Origin: Nymphaea colorata
Taxonomy: Eukaryota; Streptophyta; Magnoliopsida; Nymphaeales; Nymphaeaceae
DNA: 64,000 nt
Reading direction: 5' to 3'
Assembly (NCBI RefSeq): GCF_008831285.2
Contig: NC_045140.1
Location: 14,681,796 to 14,745,795 of the forward strand
Numbering within the stretch: the first letter of the stretch is position 1; every line of letters begins with the position of its first letter. Shown here piece by piece: positions 13,381 to 24,900 of the stretch. A model generated the notes under the pieces. That model was not told the DNA's origin. It was given only the letters and a program-made list of their open reading frames with translations, and searched no databases. Both the position numbers and the translations under genes were made by a program.

Positions 13381-13908
13381 ATGAGGCCAGACAGCTCTTT
13401 CAATGCAACATCACTCTCAGGCCAGCAGCAGCACTCTCCCTGGCACTCACCCGTTCCTTACCTCTTCGGTGGCCTCGCTGCCATGCTGGGTCTCATTGCC
13501 TTCGCCCTTCTCATCCTTGCCTGCTCCTACTGGAAGCTCTCTGGCTACTTTGAGAATGGCGAGGGCAGCCAGGGCGGTGAAGTCGGCGAGGAAGGTGAGA
13601 AGCCATTGGAGATCAAGGTCTGCAGTGGCTTGGAGGACCAGAAGATCGTGGTCATCATGGCTGGTGATCAGAAGCCAAGCTTTATAGCGACACCAATGTC
13701 TAGCAAAGGCTCTTCCATTAACCTGACCAAGGGGGTGGTCGACAGCTGCGATCAAGCTGGGGAGAAGAAGCAGATTGATGATCACAACCAGAGCCATGAG
13801 CATCTCCAGGTGCACGACAACCAAAACCAGGTGCATCACCAGGGCCAGAACCAGGAAGAGGAACAACACCAGAGCCAGAGACAGAACCAGGGTGATGAAA
13901 ACCAGTGA
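13381..13908 (+). CDS. GDU: GLUTAMINE DUMPER-like single-pass membrane protein
   Basis: This is an intronless gene of 175 residues. Members of this plant-only family sit in the plasma membrane or endomembranes and promote amino-acid export and stress responses; in Arabidopsis they work with the ubiquitin ligase LOG2. The family signature is clear: a W.SPVPYLFGGLAAMLGLI entry at residues 21-39, a single hydrophobic span at about 27-50 ending CSYWKLSG, and the conserved cytosolic VIMAG motif at 91-95 followed by GDQKPSFIATP. Between them is an acidic Gly/Glu-rich linker (58-75). The tail (about 130-175) is unusual: it is low-complexity and rich in Gln, His, Asn and Glu, beyond the usual family end. 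I chose the ATG at 13381 because family members have a short N-terminus before the W-SP motif, and because the TATA box at 13240 excludes the upstream ATG. The exact paralogue number cannot be assigned. Confidence 0.92.
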   Translation: MRPDSSFNATSLSGQQQHSPWHSPVPYLFGGLAAMLGLIAFALLILACSYWKLSGYFENGEGSQGGEVGEEGEKPLEIKVCSGLEDQKIVVIMAGDQKPSFIATPMSSKGSSINLTKGVVDSCDQAGEKKQIDDHNQSHEHLQVHDNQNQVHHQGQNQEEEQHQSQRQNQGDENQ

Positions 13909-14610
13909 GATTATGGTCACGGGTTTTCTGTTCGTTGGTTTCATTGCATTTGTCATCTCATGATCCAGGTTTTGTATGACGGTCTCTGGGTCTGAGAGGG
14001 GGAATCAACAAGAGTAAAAAAAAAAATGAAACCAAGAAAGAAAAATTTATGTTCAGATACCGGGAAACTTGTAAATTTGAGTGGAGTTTAATCTTTAATG
14101 AGAAGTTACGCTTCTCTGCTTATGCAATTACTATCCTTTTCCTTTCCTTTTCTCACCTGCTCCGCTGTTTCTTACTTTTGGTGAAGTGGGTGTCTCTTTT
14201 TCCCTCTCCCCATTTCTTTATTTTGGGATTAGAGCATAAAAACTTTAACGATGGTGGTTCTGCAAAAAAGGAAGGGGCAAACAATGATGCGCTTCTCTTT
14301 CTCATCCTCCTTTTTTCAATTTTAAAAACAGTACTGCCTTTCCGACCCCCATTACGAACAAGACACTGAAAGTGTCACCCAAAGTGCTGAATGGAGGTCT
14401 TCTCCCTATCCACTCTACCCTCCCTCTGCTTTTTTCCTACCCTCGTCTTCATAGAAACGAACATCTTCCATCCTCATCCCCTTCTTGTTTGCTTCCCTAA
14501 TTTGGCCGTTGTTTGTTGGACCTTTCCCTATGGCAACCATCAGGAAGTAAAATTCCGGTGGCCGACCGGAATTTGTGCTCGGAGAAACCGTTCCCATTTG
14601 AAATTCTTAC
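13909..14610. other. 3' flank of the GDU-like gene
   Basis: This holds the presumed 3' untranslated region followed by pyrimidine-rich intergenic DNA. Open frames at 14049-14369 and 14391-14648 have no recognisable product. Confidence 0.4.
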
Positions 14611-14654
14611 TGAAGCAATCCAGTAAAAACGATGAAGCAATCCAGTAAAAACGA
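14611..14654. repeat. Perfect 22-bp tandem duplication
   Basis: A 22-bp unit beginning TGAAGCAATCCAGTAAAAAC is present twice without mismatch (14611-14632 and 14633-14654). It lies about 55 bp before the first of two G-boxes. Confidence 0.95.
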
Positions 14655-14709
14655 CAACGAAGAAATTGCACACAGCGACAAGGTAAAGGCACGTTTCTCG
14701 TCCGCCTTC

Positions 14710-14759
14710 GACACGTGTCAGAAGAAGGGCGGGAGATCGCGGCTTGCTGGACACGTGTG
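14710..14759. promoter_or_regulatory. Paired G-boxes spaced 40 bp
   Basis: GACACGTGTC at 14710-14719 is a perfect 10-bp palindrome around the CACGTG G-box core. GACACGTGTG at 14750-14759 repeats it with one change. The start-to-start spacing of 40 bp is close to four helical turns, so both would face the same side. G-boxes are bound by plant bHLH and bZIP factors. No gene with recognisable coding sequence follows nearby, so the target is unknown. Confidence 0.5.
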
Positions 14760-14779
14760 GGATGAAGAGGAGGTTGTTC

Positions 14780-16294
14780 TCATGTATGCGGCGAGAGGAG
14801 GGCGTGTGGGGGCGTAGGAAGCCATGCTCCGGGAAAGGCGCCGTAATTATGAGCCAACTGTTTATTTGGGTTGGTTTTCATCTTGGGGAAGGGAAGGGAA
14901 GGGAATATGCTGCTGAGATTCTAATGGGGGAGTCGGAGGGGCGGTGTGTTTTGGATGGGAGATGCTTTGAAGAGGTTAAAGTAATTTTTTTTTTTTATTT
15001 ACCAACCTCTTGAATTTGATCAATTATATAGTTTGGTTTAGATTGGGCGTGTGACTCACCACCGGACCTAGAAATGGGTCTTGGTGGGTCTCCTCCATTA
15101 TCATGTTGGTGGAGATCTTGCTGCACTTAACCTGGTCTACGATTTTTTGTTCGATTAAATTTTTTATTTTTGCGGCTGCCGCATTGATGGAGAGGGACAC
15201 CATGTTTCCCTTACTTATCATGCTAATGTTTATGGTTATCTCTTCTCACGAAACGCGAAAAAGCTTGTGCTTCCTTTATTCCGTCCTAAATCGTGCACTT
15301 CCCCTGGCCGTTACCTTTCTTCTCTATAATCTTGATGGACATGTCGTCCCTTCTTTACTTTCTAATGTCAAATAGCTATCTACCAAGCCAAGTAGTTTGG
15401 ATATTATATATGTTCATCTTGGTACAATCAATCACTGAAAGGTTCTCATTAACCAAATCTTCACAAGATATATAAATCAAGCCAATGCGAAGATTACAGG
15501 AATCTGAGCTTTTTGCTGAACTAGGCTGATTTGGAAACATGTGAAGATAAAAATCAAGATTCGAAAAATGAAAGTGGGCCTTGAATGAAATCTGCCGCCA
15601 TGAATGCAATGCATGTGACAAGCGGACACGCCCAAGCTGGTGCAAGTCAGAGTTGTGTCACATGAGTATCTATTTTGCACTCCACTTGACCGATCCGTGA
15701 CTGATATGGAGCTCACATGAAATCCCATCGGTTTCAAGCCAAAAAGAAAAGTGGTTTTGTGGGTGGAAAATGCAACTCATTATGGTGGTCCAGCGTGAGA
15801 TATTCATGAAGGGACGAGCTAGCTAGCTTAGCACCCTAAGCTCTCTAATCTTCACTGTCGTGCACGCCATCGACACCAAGTTCAATAAATTTTGGTGCCA
15901 AAGAACGGCCCACTTTCGAACTGTATGAGAATCCAAGGGGATCATGTCCTCAAACTTACAAGCAAATTAACAACCGTGCAGATTTTCAAGTGAGAGAGGG
16001 CAACAAAGCATCCCAAAGTACAAGTGTTAAGGCTGCGTTTGTTTACTGCAGATCTCAATGACCACGGACTTCAGATCCATGGATATGAGATCCGACTAGT
16101 TTCCCCTCTTCCATCAAACATCAAATCCTTGGTTCTAAAGAAGCAGCATGGATCTATTGCTGCTACGGCCCGATGTTTGTTTAAACGCTGGATTTCACAC
16201 CACACCGATTTGAAAGAAACAAACATCACAACTAAGGCCCACTATTTCATACCATCACATGTAAAATGTCGTAACAAATAATTTGCTCTAGTTG
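14780..16294. other. Intergenic DNA; no recognised gene
   Basis: Short overlapping open frames occur at 14744-15375 on both strands without motifs. A block at about 16027-16235 starts with GGCTGCGTTTGTTT and contains several GATCC/GGATC palindromic words and a partly inverted AAACAAACATC. It may be an old MITE, but clean inverted repeats and a target duplication were not found. Confidence 0.3.
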
Positions 16295-16570
16295 CCTCAA
16301 GGGGCATAGCATAGTTGGTCGGGCTAGAGGCCTGTAAAAAGCAGGTCTCTAGTTCAATTCGTGTGGGCGCTATGTTCATGTGTCTTAAGACGGTAGGGTG
16401 CAACATCTAAGTTAAAGGGTGTCACGTTCTATCACTGACACCGACGCAGTTCATGAGCCTAGAAGCAGGGGAATTGGGGCCCTTCGGGGCTTCGCTTCGG
16501 GCGGTGGGATTGACCCTCTCGCTCACCCGAAATAACCTGCTCTAGTCATTCCCGTGCTGCAGAAAAAACT
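16295..16570 (+). mobile_element. tRNA-derived SINE-like element
   Basis: The unit begins with a tRNA-like head. A box A match, TAGCATAGTTGG, lies at 16307-16318 and a box B match, AGTTCAATTCG, at 16351-16361, with the spacing expected of an internal RNA polymerase III promoter. About 200 bp of non-tRNA body follows, including a GC-rich patch around CCCTTCGGGGCTTCGC. The head does not fold as an intact tRNA by eye. The 3' end and target duplication were not resolved, so the right boundary is approximate. A tRNA pseudogene is the alternative. Confidence 0.55.
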
Positions 16571-16576
16571 ACTGAC

Positions 16577-16664
16577 GACCGCATCATGTTCACTGAGTGG
16601 GAAAGCCTTAACAATTAAGCGGACCGCATCATGTTCACTGAGTGGGAAAGCCTTAACAATTAAG
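16577..16664. repeat. Perfect 45-bp tandem duplication (1.96 copies)
   Basis: A 45-bp unit starting GACCGCATCATGTTCACTGA occupies 16577-16621 and is repeated without mismatch from 16622 to 16664. It directly abuts the 3' side of the SINE-like element. Confidence 0.95.
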
Positions 16665-16669
16665 TTGCC

Positions 16670-19600
16670 GCTTAATTGTATAATTTCTCTACAGCAGGAG
16701 CCAAAATGAAGTCATCAAAGTGCCATGCATCACCGTATCTACAGATTAACCCCAACTCAAAGTTCTCAACTCACATGAAGGTAGGAACTCGAAATTTGAA
16801 GCCTTGAACTCTCTTATGTAGGTCTACAATTCAAATTTGAATGACTTGTTTATTTACTTGTATAATTCCAGCAGCCCGTTCCCGTGGGTTTCTGCCATGT
16901 CATTTCTTGTTCGTTTCACTTAACAGATTGCCAAAGTGTAGCTTTCTGGTACAAACCCACTGTTTTGTCAAAGAATCTAATCCAAACAAATAATTTTTAT
17001 CTTAGTCATATGGCCCTAACTTCATTTTGACAAGGAAAGCCAGGACTTGCTTTAAAATTTTAATATTTCACGTAATTTACATGCTTTAATGCTTTAAATA
17101 GCAGAAATAGTGTCTAAAGTGTATTCTTAATTACTAACAGTGTATTTCTGGGGCTCTGATGACATAAAGCAAGAACAATATCCAATAGTTACCGGAAATA
17201 TTTTGGAAATATATATCATATAACGTTATTTTGAAAATTTACGAGTTTTTGGTAAGTTACACTTTTTAGGTGTTCAAAATTTATATCAATCAATTAATTT
17301 TTCAGAAAATATAGTGTTATCTTTTGCAGCTTCGCTCTAATACACAGATATCGGCGAGGTCAAATCCCATTATATTTTTTAAAAGTTTCTCCCGAATTGA
17401 AGTACAGTTACGCATAAAAACCAAGAAAGCATTGGATAATAAAAAAATAATAACTGTAAAAACATATTATGTTTAGACATTTGCTTACAAGGATGTACCT
17501 CCGAAATATTGCTCAAAGACAACGCATACATTCAATAAACTTGTTATTTATTCGGCAATAAACTTGTTATATTTTATCGCTCCAGAAGCCTTAAACTTGC
17601 TATTTTGTCCTCACTGAAGCCATAAAGCGATACTTCTTTGAAAAATAGCCCAAAGCCACGTTGAAGGAAACTTTTATCCTTTCAAGATATGAAAGATTAG
17701 GTCCGTAGGTTGACCGCAAGCCCGCACGTCCTTACATATCTATTGCCACTTTATAAGAGATTTTATTTTAACTTGTTATTTTTTTTTCTGTTTTTCTTCA
17801 CTTTAATTTTTTATTTCCATTTGAAACAATAAAAACATAAGGACAATGGGTATGGTGTCTTTTGCATGCATGCTAAAATACTGAATTTTGAATTCTTTCG
17901 TCATCATTCTAGGTGAAGACAATGGTTTTAAAAGGAAAACTGAAAATGATGCAGGAAAAAAATTGTGTACAAGAGATTGAAATAGAAAAAAAAAGTTGCA
18001 ATATATATAGGAAAATTGAAATCGACCATGGCCAATTTCACTAAAAGCCATCTCAAAAAGTATATTCCATCACTAAAGACCATGGCCAAGTAATTGACCA
18101 TCACAAATGTACTTTTGTGACAATTTTTAGTGACAAAAAAAAAAGACCTTCTGTCCATAGAAGTAGCCAACTTATTTCAACACATATACATAGTTTAAAT
18201 GCAAGGATTAAAGTGCTTTATTTTTTTTTTTTTTACAATTTGACCTTACTAATGTGATCTTGTGTATAGATTGATGGAAAACATATATCAAAATGATATT
18301 TTTTTGCAGTTTAATAATGATTCCATAATAAGCAAAGATGAATGTCTCATGTAACATCAACATTTTGAAATAGAAAAATCAACACTTTCATAAAAACAAC
18401 TTGAATCGACACATGTTTTACATCAAACCTTACACACGCCCGCTCGCACATACACACACACATAAAAAAGTGAGAGTTGGAGGAACAGAATAACAAAGAA
18501 AGGGAAAAGACGAGTCTGTGGCTCAGACGACACTAGCGTCCAAGAGGGCATCAGCACCATGGCTTTTGCTTCTCCACTATTGTGTATGAGCACGTTGCCC
18601 TCTCAGAGGAGTTGTATTGTGAAGTTGATATCTGAGGTTGATTGATCATGGTGTTTCAATGGGGCTCAGTGGGTCTAGCGTTGGATTTATCACGACGATT
18701 TCCTTCTCCACCTCAAGAAATGAATCCCTCATTTTGCCTTCCCTTTTGCTACGGAACAAAAGGAAAAGAAAACCTTTGATTTCTGTCTTCTTCTTGATTG
18801 CCCGAGAATCTACCAAAAAGAGGAGTTCTTTATTTTTTTTTTTCCTGGACTGTTAGATGCTTTCTTTCTTTGTTTTTTCTTGTTGCTTTCTTGAAATTGG
18901 AACACGGAAATGTTGGGTAACTTTCTTTGTGGCACATTGATCATCTGATTGTTTGGGGATGAATGTCTAACATATGGCGTCCATCAACGTTCGGTGGTGA
19001 TGATCTCCAACATTGATGGATGCGGACCACATGTAGCTACTATCAATTTAGACTAAACAAATGTTACTTTATTAAACTTGAAGTAGTAGAACTCGTACTC
19101 CGACGTACAAAATGGAAAAACCAAATTCAGACCTTTGCTTAATTTAAATTGGGGATCCCTTGTCACTATATATCAATGTATCGGAATTGAATTACGATTT
19201 ATTTCATGTATTCAGATTCAAATCCCAATGGAGAAAAACACAAACCATATTTAAATCCTAGTTTTATATTCACAACCAAATTCGTTTCAGATATCTGAAC
19301 TTGGATATCTGCATTATGATGCATTGAGAACCTACTTTCAAAATGTATGGACATTAGATATAGACAAATTTAACTGGCCATGTTCATGCTTCTTATCTGA
19401 TGACATTTATTTGAAACCATATTCCAATCCGATTTGATCTGATATCATTTCTTAAAAACGGATCCTAGCTGATTCCTTGAATGGATGTTAATTTTTTTTG
19501 GGTTTCCAACTTATTTAAAGTAGGTTTGTTGGATATCTGATCCTAATATGATCTGTTTACATTCCTCATTTTAACAGGCCATTAATCAAAGTCTTGGTAA

Positions 19601-21225
19601 CATAATTCTTATATATCAAACTCTAATTCGATTGTTAATCAGATTCAGATTTTATTATAGCCCGAGTGACTAAGAAACAATTAAACAGTGTTTCCGTCTG
19701 CCGAAAGTTGATAAATCTTGCCAATGGGAATATCTATGGTATGGCCTTTCATCACGATTAAATATATAAGTTGAAAGAAATTTTGTTGCATTGATTCTGA
19801 TGGTCAAGAGAGGTGCACGATCATGAAATGCCAGTAATAGAATTTTATTTTCTCTTTCACCCATTTGTAGCGTGTGCTGAAGCACTAGAAGATTTGCAAC
19901 ATCAAAAATACCTAAACGAAATTGAGTTCACATAAACTTTTCTGCCGCCAATTAAATTTGGCCTATCACCAGGGTGACGGCTGGACAGTTGGAATTAAGA
20001 GATTCTTTTATGCAGAGTTGGCAAATCTATAACTTGAGCTCAGATCGGCAGATAACCAAGTCATTGGGTCAGCGAGTCGACTCGATCAAGTATTCAAATA
20101 ACCATAATGTAAATCAATGTAACTGAATCAAGTTGAGTCGGGTTGAGTCAATGGCAAGTCAAGGGTGAGTCGAACCAAACCCTGACTCGTGGCTAGATTT
20201 GTTGGTGATCTAAGCTGACTCGGGCAATTCTCGAGACTGCTCGGCAAGTTTGCGTTGGCGGAGTCAAGAAGTGCATGTCCAGCATGAGCCTCATACACAT
20301 GAGCTCATTCCTCAAGAGCCTTGGGTAGCTTAGTCTAACCAGCTACTAATAGACAGCCAGCCAGTCATTGGTTTGATTCCATGAGCATACAAACCCTTTG
20401 TGCAAGTTGATGCAGCCTTGGATCCTGAGAGGCCATCTTGATAATGAGTTATCACATTCTATGGTGGTGAAGATGATAAGAGGCATAACACAACTGGGCG
20501 AGAAGAGAAGATGGTTCATGTGAGAAGGATATATACCATGATCACAGCTGCTCATGTTAAATAAAAAGTGGAACAGGTTGGGGCATCGGAACTCTTTCTC
20601 ATCCACCGATGAAGGCAGAATTTGTTGTAGTGTGAAAAGAGATTGGAGTCGATAAATTTCGAAGAAATCGCGTCATTTCGATAGGACATGAATGTATTGC
20701 ATTCTTAGAACGCAAATTTTTCTGGTCAGGTTGCGAGACTCTTGTCTGCATGTCTTAGCAGCAATCTTGCTGAGCTTTGATTGATGGTTTTCAAAGAATG
20801 AAAACAGGAAGGAAATGAGTCAGGTGACCCATTCACCAGTTCCCCATTGCTGTCCACATACTTCGAAGGAATACCTTGGGGCCCCAGAAGCAAAATGGAG
20901 TCCCCTCCTTCCCCTTGAAGCATCTGTTCCAATTCCAATTCTCATGTAAAGGAGGTGGCCGGCTGACTTTATTTTCCCAATGGGAACAATCAAATGAATC
21001 GAAGTCAACTTTCACACTTGGGGCTCAAAATTCTCCTTACCTCCGACGCAAAAGTTCTCGGAGACAAGAGCACAGCATTATTCCTGCCCACTCAGCTCCT
21101 TCTTTTGGTCCTCCAAGTACAAAGGATCCGATCGCGCAATATAAATTGGATCTGATACTGTAATACATATGAGTTGTTCATTTTGATTTGATGTATGCTT
21201 AATATGATTGAAATTGCTAGTTGAA
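16670..21225. other. AT-rich intergenic DNA with degraded repeats
   Basis: No gene was recognised. The segment contains poly-A/T runs, a CA-rich microsatellite near 18440-18465, a block at about 19180-19560 with repeated GATATCTGA and CAGATTCAAATCC-like words, and a GAGTCG/GACTCG-rich block at about 20040-20250. The last two have the look of worn non-autonomous transposons, but no ends could be paired. Open frames near 20346-21163 lack motifs. Confidence 0.35.
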
Positions 21226-21228
21226 GTG

Positions 21229-21450
21229 ACATCTGCTTCTCTTGTTGCCATTTTAGCTAAAAATGTGCCCCCCCCACCCAAAGAGAGAATGAGAGAGAGA
21301 GGGAGGATGTTGTTAGGAACAACACACAAAACTCTCATCTCGCATTCTCAAGAAGATGATAGAAACAACAAGGAAGAAGACAAAGATTTAAGTGGGTGTA
21401 CATCTGCTTCTCTTGTTACCACATTAGCTAAAAATGTGCCCCCCCACCTC
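21229..21450. repeat. Pair of about 50-bp direct repeats, 171 bp apart
   Basis: ACATCTGCTTCTCTTGTT begins at 21229 and again at 21400. Each copy continues through TTAGCTAAAAATGTGCCCCC. The copies differ at a few positions. The intervening DNA is purine-rich. This could be a local duplication or the remains of a small element. Confidence 0.7.
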
Positions 21451-21810
21451 CTGTTACTGGTCGTTTGATTAGAAGAACATTGTGTTTCTTAAACACATGT
21501 TTCTACAATTTATGTTTCAAAAACACCACGTTCTTGTTTCTTGAAACATAGTGCAATCATATTGTATGTGAATCTCAAAATGTAAATATTTAATAATTGA
21601 TGCATTCCAATACTACTTTGCTTTTCTTGCCGAACAGCGGGTAAGACTTAAAGAATAGGGTTTCTATAGCACATTGGGAATCAAATAGGTACCTCCCACA
21701 TAGGAAGAGGTGGACATTTGTTTCTACGGGACCAACGATGGATAAAGATTGCACAAAGAGATCTAATACAAGAAACACATTCTCTCCCTCCTACCAGGGA
21801 AACCCGGCGA

Positions 21811-21943
21811 AGCGGAATTGAAGGAGCTATGAAAGCAGCTTGATGAGATGTTGGAAGTATGGTTTATTAATCCCACCTTCTAAGGCACCATTTAAAGCCC
21901 CTACGCTATGTGGAATGAAGCATGATGGTTCAAAGTGGCTCTT
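21811..21943 (+). pseudogene. Ty3/gypsy-type reverse transcriptase fragment
   Basis: Two plus-strand frames together spell the start of a retrotransposon reverse transcriptase. One reads ELKEL-stop-KQLDEMLEVWFIN, and after a one-base shift the other reads IPPSKAPFKAPTLCGMKHDGSKW. This matches the family pattern EL..QL.ELL..G.I.PS.AP..APVL...K.DGS. The fragment has a stop and a frameshift and ends where the catalytic motifs should begin, so it is a dead scrap. The flanking 189-codon frame (21840-22409) shows no further retroelement motifs. Confidence 0.55.
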
Positions 21944-24900
21944 CTTTCCTATCTCCTCGTGCAAGTGGTGTTCTTTTGGGCAATCTCATAAGTTTGGGTG
22001 CATTTTCTCTTCAAGTGGGTTCCTTTCTCAGGTGAGAAAATGTGTCACATATTTTCAAATCAGCCGCATGTTTGATGCTGGATTGTCCATCATAAATACA
22101 CACATAAGCTACCCCGTTTGCTACCTTAGAGGAAAAAATTGTCGCGAGAGAGGGCCTCGGTTTAGCATATTGGCGGGAAAAAGTTGCTCTGACGAGCAAC
22201 TGGTAGTCTTTTCGGAAGGTAACGAATCAAACATAGCACCAGGATACCATCCATCCATGGCACAGGCCCAAAAAAAAAAAAAAAAAATTCTTACAAGACA
22301 GTCCAGGCAGCCCTTGGGATCTTCAGAAAAGATGAATCACCCTCCTTTTGATTGCAGAATACAACGACAAAGGAACACTCCGTCCGGAACATTTTGTATT
22401 ATACTTTAATTTGTCCATTAATCCATCACGTTATTTTGGCTAATGTCTGATTCCCACTGATCAACAGTTCACACATCGTTTTGCCAACGATCGTAACACA
22501 TGATTATCGTAAAAAAATACCCGAAGTATAATTTTCATAACATTTTGAATGAATGGGTTTGGTTTGAATAATCTGTCATTTTCTAGTACACCATGTAATC
22601 TTATATCACTACAAGTTTTGTGAGGTCTACTCAACATACATGAAAAGAAAATGTACCATTCATGTACTTAAATCCTCTTTACTGTGTACAGCCGTATTAA
22701 TTTTCAGGCTTCTTTGATCACCTAAGATCTAAGATCCGCAGATATTTGACCCTTCACCCGTTAGATCTCGGATCCACAGTTTTTCAAATGTAAAATGGAT
22801 TTTAAAACCGTGGATCTGAAATCCACTATTAACAGTGGATGTATGTGGCAGATAAAAACGTCTAGGTGCTCTCTCCCCCTCTGAACTGACAGCTGATCGA
22901 CTGACGGTATACTGTCAGTCGCGTCTCATTTTGGAAAAAAAAAAACACGTGAATCGAGAACTTGGCCTATATACAGTCCAGGTTCACGCAGGCGCAGCGT
23001 GAAAGATTAGTGATTTAATTTTCTTGGAGAATCTGCCATTCTGCTACCTGGTGCAAGCACAGTGGCTCTAACTTCCACTAGTCGTGTATATTATTAGAAT
23101 TGCATTTCTTTACATTGTGCGCTTACTGAGGGAGAAAACTATGTTAGTTGGTGTTAGTAGATTCATTGGCCTGAGTGGTTTAGCATATCATGCCTACGGT
23201 CGCCCTCGCCGTTTGGCCAAAAAGATCATCAAACGCTGATGAACTAATGGACTACCACGCAAACAATCACGGCGAGACTATTGACTAATGTATTCTAGTA
23301 AGAATTGTCAAATTGAACCAACAACCTCCCACCTGTTTGCGGTGGGCGTTCTAAGGCCTTTTGTTTCCCATAGTTTTCTTGTAAAAAAAAATCGTTCTTT
23401 GATGAAAATAGCAGATTTGCTCTTAACAATCTCCAAAAGGGATGGCACTTTTTAAGTGTCAGGGGTCGACGGCCTTTTTTCATGCTCACCCAAAAACAAC
23501 AATGCCCATCATCGACAAATAATAATAATTTTACCTTTTTCTTAGCAAAGTTGAGCGGCACCTCCCTCATCCTAAGTCACTTTGACATCAGAATTCAATT
23601 CCGTGATCTTCTTCTTCTTCTTTTTCTTTGCCAGAATGAAACGAATTGGATGTAAGTAGCGGGCTTGGGATTTCCTCTCCCGCAAACAGCTTTTTCCCAA
23701 CGTTTTTATTTGATGTAAATGCGATCTGCTAATATGGTCTGAAATCAAAAAACAAATTGAAGAAGAAGAATTCCTCCTTGAGAGAATTTGTCGGAATCTT
23801 AAGCTTTCAACGAGAATCACGATGTGAATCATGGCAAAAACATGTAAGTGATAACCGTTGAATCGGTGAGACAGGCTTTACTTCTGGGCCCTTATGTTCT
23901 GGTAAGTGTTTGAATAAAACGAAATGTTCCACCAGCCAACTTTCTCGGCATGTCGATTGTCATTTTCCAAAACTTCTTGTGAACTTATACGGATGTTCGT
24001 CTTTCGCTCGATCTCCGCTTATTAAAGTACGCCAATAAAATTGTGAAAATTTTTTCAGACATGGAAGTCTTCGTTTTCAGATTAAGAATTCTTTTCGAAT
24101 TTGGTTTTAAGGAATGATTTGGATTTGGTTTAAAAGTTGAATTCTGATTTGGATGTTAAAATAAAAGTCCGACTCTGATCAAGTTCAGGTCATGAATTCC
24201 GATTTTGGATGTCGATATGGTATAAAACTGTTTTTCATCAAATTCAAATATGAATTTGAACTCAAATATATAGATATCCGAAAAAACGGTTATGATGAAA
24301 ATATATACCCGTTTTAGATCCAATCAGTTGACATCTCTAATTCTTAAGGTGGAAACCTAGCCAAACTGTCTTAGTATGATACGGCCACTTCAACACTGAT
24401 AATGTTAGGTCATGGCGTGTTTCTACTATTATGATAAGAGAAGCTTCCACGGTCAGTAATTATACAAAAAAAGGTTCTGATATAGGCAAAGTTTCTAATG
24501 AAGGAGTTAATTGCTTTTACCTTAACTTATTAAGCTAATTAACAATGCTGACAAAAGCAAAAAATTTCAACATCTTTTAAGAAGAAGAAAGCCTGGAAAT
24601 GTTTTGGTAATTAAACTTTGAACAAAGCGAACCTGTTTTTACGAATTTCTTTGATGCCCATTGCGATCGAAGCGATTGATTGCTTCTTCCTTTTGAGGAT
24701 TGGATTTTTGTGGACATTCAAAATTCCTGATGAATTGACATTGAAGAAACGGCACATCGAGACAAATGAGCTGCACGTGAATACTAGAAGACCTTCAAAA
24801 CACTTGAAATCAGCCCTTTTAAAGTGTATCAGACCATTTGTTCCATAAATTTTGAATCATTGGATGAAGATTTTTTTTTTTTTTATAGAATCTCGTTTAA

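Noticed and set aside
13447-13956. 169-codon minus-strand frame opposite the GDU-like gene
   Set aside because: It is an antisense shadow of the low-complexity coding sequence and has no independent motif.
21840-22409. 189-codon frame as a host gene
   Set aside because: Its start overlaps a broken reverse-transcriptase fragment and the remainder includes a poly-Lys run from a poly-A tract.
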